Positions 4,504-7,264 of a stretch of DNA of 7,264 nt are shown piece by piece. The position numbers and the translations under genes are program-made. Source of the DNA: Schlesneria sp. (GTDB lineage Bacteria; Planctomycetota; Planctomycetia; Planctomycetales; Planctomycetaceae); NCBI GenBank assembly GCA_025353525.1, contig JANXOO010000327.1, forward strand, positions 1 to 7,264, in the 5' to 3' direction. The stretch's first letter is position 1. Each line of letters starts with the position of its first letter. Below the pieces are notes generated by a model, which worked only from the letters and a program-made list of their open reading frames with translations, was not told the origin of the DNA and made no database searches.

Positions 4504-7264
4504 TCACCACGAGAACTGTACGCCGCCTGAACCGATGATCGCGGTGAAACCGGTTGAGGTTTGTGTATCGACCGAGCCGTACAAGCTGAGATTCTCGCTC
4601 AGCCAGGCAGTAGCGCCCAGCGAGAACATTCCGAAGTTGCGACCAGTATGGTTGCCGCCCGTTACGAACTGGGCCGTCGGTGCTCCTGAAAATGACGATG
4701 TCACCACTTGCGTGCCATCGCCCCATTCGTGCTGGAACCGGGCGACTGCCGTAGGCATAATCAGGATGCCGCGCCATGACGTTTCGGTCGACACGCGTGC
4801 TCCAACGCCGTTACGAAAGCTGTTGACCGATTTCGATCCGGTTGTCAGATCCAGTGCTCCTGCACCCGATTCCGAATAGCCGCGCTGATCGAGGTAGATG
4901 TATTGAATTCCCATGAACGGCTGCAATCGAATATCGTCGAAGTCGAAGGTCGATCCCGCTTCAGTATAGTGAGCCCACTGCGCTCCGGAACTCTTTCCGG
5001 TTGCTGTTTGACGCAGGGTCCCGAAATTGATCGGACGCGACACGCTGTACGAATTGCTGGTGAATGTGTCGACGTTGGACAGATACATCGCATCCTGATT
5101 CTTCAATTCGTAGAGTCCGACCTGATAGCCATTGATTTGGGCACTCGAACTGTCGAGCCGATTGTTAACGCTTGTCCCCGCATAACCACCAAGGACACCG
5201 ACCATGGTCGTTTCATCCAGCCAGCGTTCGACACCGAACAGCGTTCCTCCCAGCCGATAGTTGGTTCCGCCTGCATTTCCGTCACCGGCAACATTGCCGC
5301 CAAGTCCGTAACCTTGCCCCCATGATGTCCACGAAAGAGATTGCGGATTCGACGCGGGTTTGGAAGGGTTGCCGCCCTGGCTCGACGCAAGCCGAATATC
5401 GCCGTTGCGCGACACCGAGGCGACCGAAGGAATTCCCGGTCCGAACAATCCTGCCAGGCGGTTGCTTAACAACTGCATCTGCGTCGTCGTCGTCTGTCGC
5501 TGAATCGTCCCGAGACTCGGGTAGATATCGCCCGACAACTGATTCAAGGCGTTGGCGAACGGGCCGCTGGTCAATGTCGTCAACTGTGTGATTGCGCTCG
5601 CATAGGCGCCGGTCGCCGAACCGCTCGTTTGATCGAATACCCTGGCAACTTCCCTCTGATTGCCGGTTTTTGCCGACGGAAACAGATCTGAATTCACCGT
5701 TAATTGCAAACTGTTGGCACTGTATTGCTCAGTGAAGATGACATTCTGATTGATCGATGATGTCAGTATAGACGAATAGCGACCGCTTAATCCGCCCGCT
5801 GCGTCGAGAATGTCGTATTTCGTTCCTGCATTGAACGTCCCGGTGCCTGGTACGATGTTGAGCGTCGTACCGTTTTGAATCGTGGCGGTCCCGGAAGCCG
5901 CGATTCGATCGTTGCCCGTCGGGCTCACGTCAACCATATAGGTGCTGCCCGTCGACTGCGTGAAATTGCCGTTAATCGTCATCGAATTGACCACGAGACC
6001 CGGGGTGCCAAGGATCTGTTGTTGAGCCTGGTTTGCGGGCGCACCGCCAGGATTGATCGTTCCACCAGCATTCACGATCAAATTCCCGATTGACCCCGAA
6101 CCCGTCAATACTCCGCCCGCATTGACGTTGATGTTGCCAACGATCGATCCGGTCACGTTCAACAAGCTGCCGTTGTCGATCACGGTACCGCCGGTATAGC
6201 TGTTCGCACCCGAGAATGTGATCGGTCCGACACCGCCAATTTCCACGCCGCCCGCCCCGGAGATCTGGCCTCCAAATGTCCCTGCCGTTGTCTGGTTGAA
6301 TTTCACCAGTCCGGAATCGGCAATCATTCCTTGCAAGCTGTGAGAGGTTCCGATCAGCGTGCTGCCGCTATCGACCGTCGTTCCGCCTGCATAATTGTTG
6401 GTACCAGAGAACGTGACAGGACCCGCCCCGCTGATCTCGACACCACCCGTTCCTGACAGGTTTCCGGAATAGGTTCCTGCCGCCGTTTGACTGAACTGTA
6501 CGGTTCCGCTGTTTACAATCGCCCCCTGCAGACCGCCGGTCGATCCGATCAGTGTGCTGCCGGAATCGACCCATGTGCCTCCAGTGTATGTATTCAAACC
6601 CGAGAGCGTCACAGGACCCGATCCCGAGATCTCAACGCCGCCTGCGCCTGACAGAATTCCTGCATAAGTACCGGCGGCAATCTGGTTGAACTGGACCGCA
6701 CCGTTATTGGCGATGTCGCCCCGTAAATTGCTGGTCGATCCAATCAGCCAACTGCCGCTGTCGACCGTCGTCCCGCCGGTAAAGCTGTTCGAACCCGAGA
6801 ATGTCATCGCAGAACCGGTCACGATTTCGACACTGCCCGTTCCGGACATGTCACCAGCGTATGTTTCTGAATAAATTGGAGTGTTGGATTGCGGTTGACC
6901 GGGGATTACGATTCCGGGCGTGAAGACCGGGCCGGATGCGCCAGGGGTAAACTTCACAAGCCCGTTATTCGTGATGGCACCCTGCACTGCATTCGTATTG
7001 CCAACCAGTGACCCCCCTGCGTCGACCGTCGTTCCTCCCGTGTAATTGTTGGCACCGGAAAAGGTCACGGGCCCGCTGATTTCAACGCTGCCTGATCCCG
7101 AGAGATTTCCCGCATACATACCACTGGGGTTCTGTCGGAATTGCAGGGCTCCGTTATTGACGATCGCACCTTGCAGGCTGGTGGTCGAACCGATCACGCC
7201 ACTGCCGCTGTCGATTGTAGTACCGCCGGTGTAAGTGTTGGCACCAGAAAGCAGAATCGTTCCG
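4504..7264 (-). CDS. Type V autotransporter, N-terminus off the right edge
   Basis: The frame is open from the right edge to the TGA at 4504-4506, giving 919 visible residues (numbered from the edge). Residues 1 to about 370 are autotransporter-associated beta-strand repeats with the hallmark FSG.N.YTGGTTVDSGS. Residues about 370-530 continue as a Gly/Asn-rich beta-helix, including NINVNAGG and NLIVNAGGTINPGG. A linker with NQREVARVFDQ (from 535) and ALNQLSGDIYPS (572-583) resembles the conserved segment before autotransporter barrels. From about W645 to the end, some 275 residues alternate polar and hydrophobic positions and begin SWTSWGQGYG, as in the autotransporter beta-domain. The chain ends VQFSW, an aromatic C-terminus as expected for outer-membrane barrels. 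No cysteine occurs in the visible part, usual for this class. By family, the barrel sits in the outer membrane and the passenger is exposed or released; the passenger's role (adhesion or other) cannot be read. Signal peptide, start and promoter lie outside the window. Confidence 0.93.
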   Translation of the reverse strand, partial: GTILLSGANTYTGGTTIDSGSGVIGSTTSLQGAIVNNGALQFRQNPSGMYAGNLSGSGSVEISGPVTFSGANNYTGGTTVDAGGSLVGNTNAVQGAITNNGLVKFTPGASGPVFTPGIVIPGQPQSNTPIYSETYAGDMSGTGSVEIVTGSAMTFSGSNSFTGGTTVDSGSWLIGSTSNLRGDIANNGAVQFNQIAAGTYAGILSGAGGVEISGSGPVTLSGLNTYTGGTWVDSGSTLIGSTGGLQGAIVNSGTVQFSQTAAGTYSGNLSGTGGVEISGAGPVTFSGTNNYAGGTTVDSGSTLIGTSHSLQGMIADSGLVKFNQTTAGTFGGQISGAGGVEIGGVGPITFSGANSYTGGTVIDNGSLLNVTGSIVGNINVNAGGVLTGSGSIGNLIVNAGGTINPGGAPANQAQQQILGTPGLVVNSMTINGNFTQSTGSTYMVDVSPTGNDRIAASGTATIQNGTTLNIVPGTGTFNAGTKYDILDAAGGLSGRYSSILTSSINQNVIFTEQYSANSLQLTVNSDLFPSAKTGNQREVARVFDQTSGSATGAYASAITQLTTLTSGPFANALNQLSGDIYPSLGTIQRQTTTTQMQLLSNRLAGLFGPGIPSVASVSRNGDIRLASSQGGNPSKPASNPQSLSWTSWGQGYGLGGNVAGDGNAGGTNYRLGGTLFGVERWLDETTMVGVLGGYAGTSVNNRLDSSSAQINGYQVGLYELKNQDAMYLSNVDTFTSNSYSVSRPINFGTLRQTATGKSSGAQWAHYTEAGSTFDFDDIRLQPFMGIQYIYLDQRGYSESGAGALDLTTGSKSVNSFRNGVGARVSTETSWRGILIMPTAVARFQHEWGDGTQVVTSSFSGAPTAQFVTGGNHTGRNFGMFSLGATAWLSENLSLYGSVDTQTSTGFTAIIGSGGVQFSW
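6186..7264 (-). repeat. Tandem passenger repeats of about 195 bp (65 aa)
   Basis: Phased on the codons of the YTGGT motif, the units are 6186-6380, 6381-6575 and 6576-6770 (195 bp each), 6771-7031 (261 bp), 7032-7220 (189 bp) and a partial unit from 7221 to the edge. In protein terms each carries TGGTTVDSGS.LIGST..LQGAI, then G.V.F.Q..AGTY.G.LSG.G.VEISG and GPVTFSG. The 261-bp unit is longer by 66 bp, encoding a Pro-rich insert of about 22 residues at roughly 6866-6934. All length differences are multiples of three, so the frame is kept. The array continues beyond the right edge. The unit at 6186 is the last regular copy; below it the beta-helix changes to shorter, irregular turns. Confidence 0.88.

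Noticed and set aside
4430..4879. Plus-strand 149-codon ORF overlapping the end of the TfoX-domain gene
   Set aside because: It starts with GTG within the TfoX-domain gene's last codons and then runs antisense to the conserved beta-barrel. No domain is recognised.
7195..7197. GTG at 7197 as the start of the autotransporter
   Set aside because: The frame stays open to the window edge and the upstream codons encode another beta-strand repeat (GANTYTGGTTIDSGS), so this GTG is an internal Val and the true start lies outside the window.
6686..7234. Plus-strand 62-codon ORFs with similar Pro/Leu/Val-rich products (6686-6874 and 7046-7234)
   Set aside because: They resemble each other only because both are antisense to copies of the same tandem passenger repeat.

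Overview
The window looks like chromosomal DNA of a planctomycete. The strongest sign is a minus-strand pair: a DUF1549/DUF1553 cytochrome-type protein followed by a Tat-exported DUF1501 protein. This pair occurs in many copies in Planctomycetes and is uncommon in most other phyla. The assignment rests on recognising these families in the translation, not on a search; the genus cannot be fixed from the window.

Layout, left to right. Positions 1-1155 (minus) hold the N-terminal 385 codons of a DUF1501 protein whose C-terminus lies beyond the left edge. Positions 1156-1321 are a spacer with a near-perfect 15-bp-arm palindrome (1196-1249). Positions 1322-3916 (minus) hold a complete 864-aa PSCyt1/DUF1549/DUF1553 protein with two CxxCH motifs. 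Positions 3917-4103 are a divergent intergenic region with a short dyad and weak promoter candidates. Positions 4104-4433 (plus) hold a small stand-alone TfoX N-terminal-domain protein. Positions 4434-4503 are a convergent spacer with a hairpin. Positions 4504-7264 (minus) hold the C-terminal 919 residues of a large type V autotransporter, with tandem passenger repeats, a linker and a beta-barrel; its start lies beyond the right edge.

Working together. The DUF1553 gene lies upstream of the DUF1501 gene on the same strand, so the two are probably co-transcribed and act together in the periplasm. The cytochrome-type partner appears Sec-exported and the DUF1501 partner Tat-exported. Their substrate is unknown; degradation of complex carbon is often suggested. 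The palindrome between them could act as an attenuator, a terminator or an mRNA-stabilising structure. The TfoX-domain gene and the autotransporter are convergent and look functionally independent of the pair.

I saw no tRNA, rRNA, CRISPR array, transposase gene or phage gene. No clearly new multi-gene system is visible. The points most worth checking are the intergenic palindrome and the regularly spaced passenger repeats.
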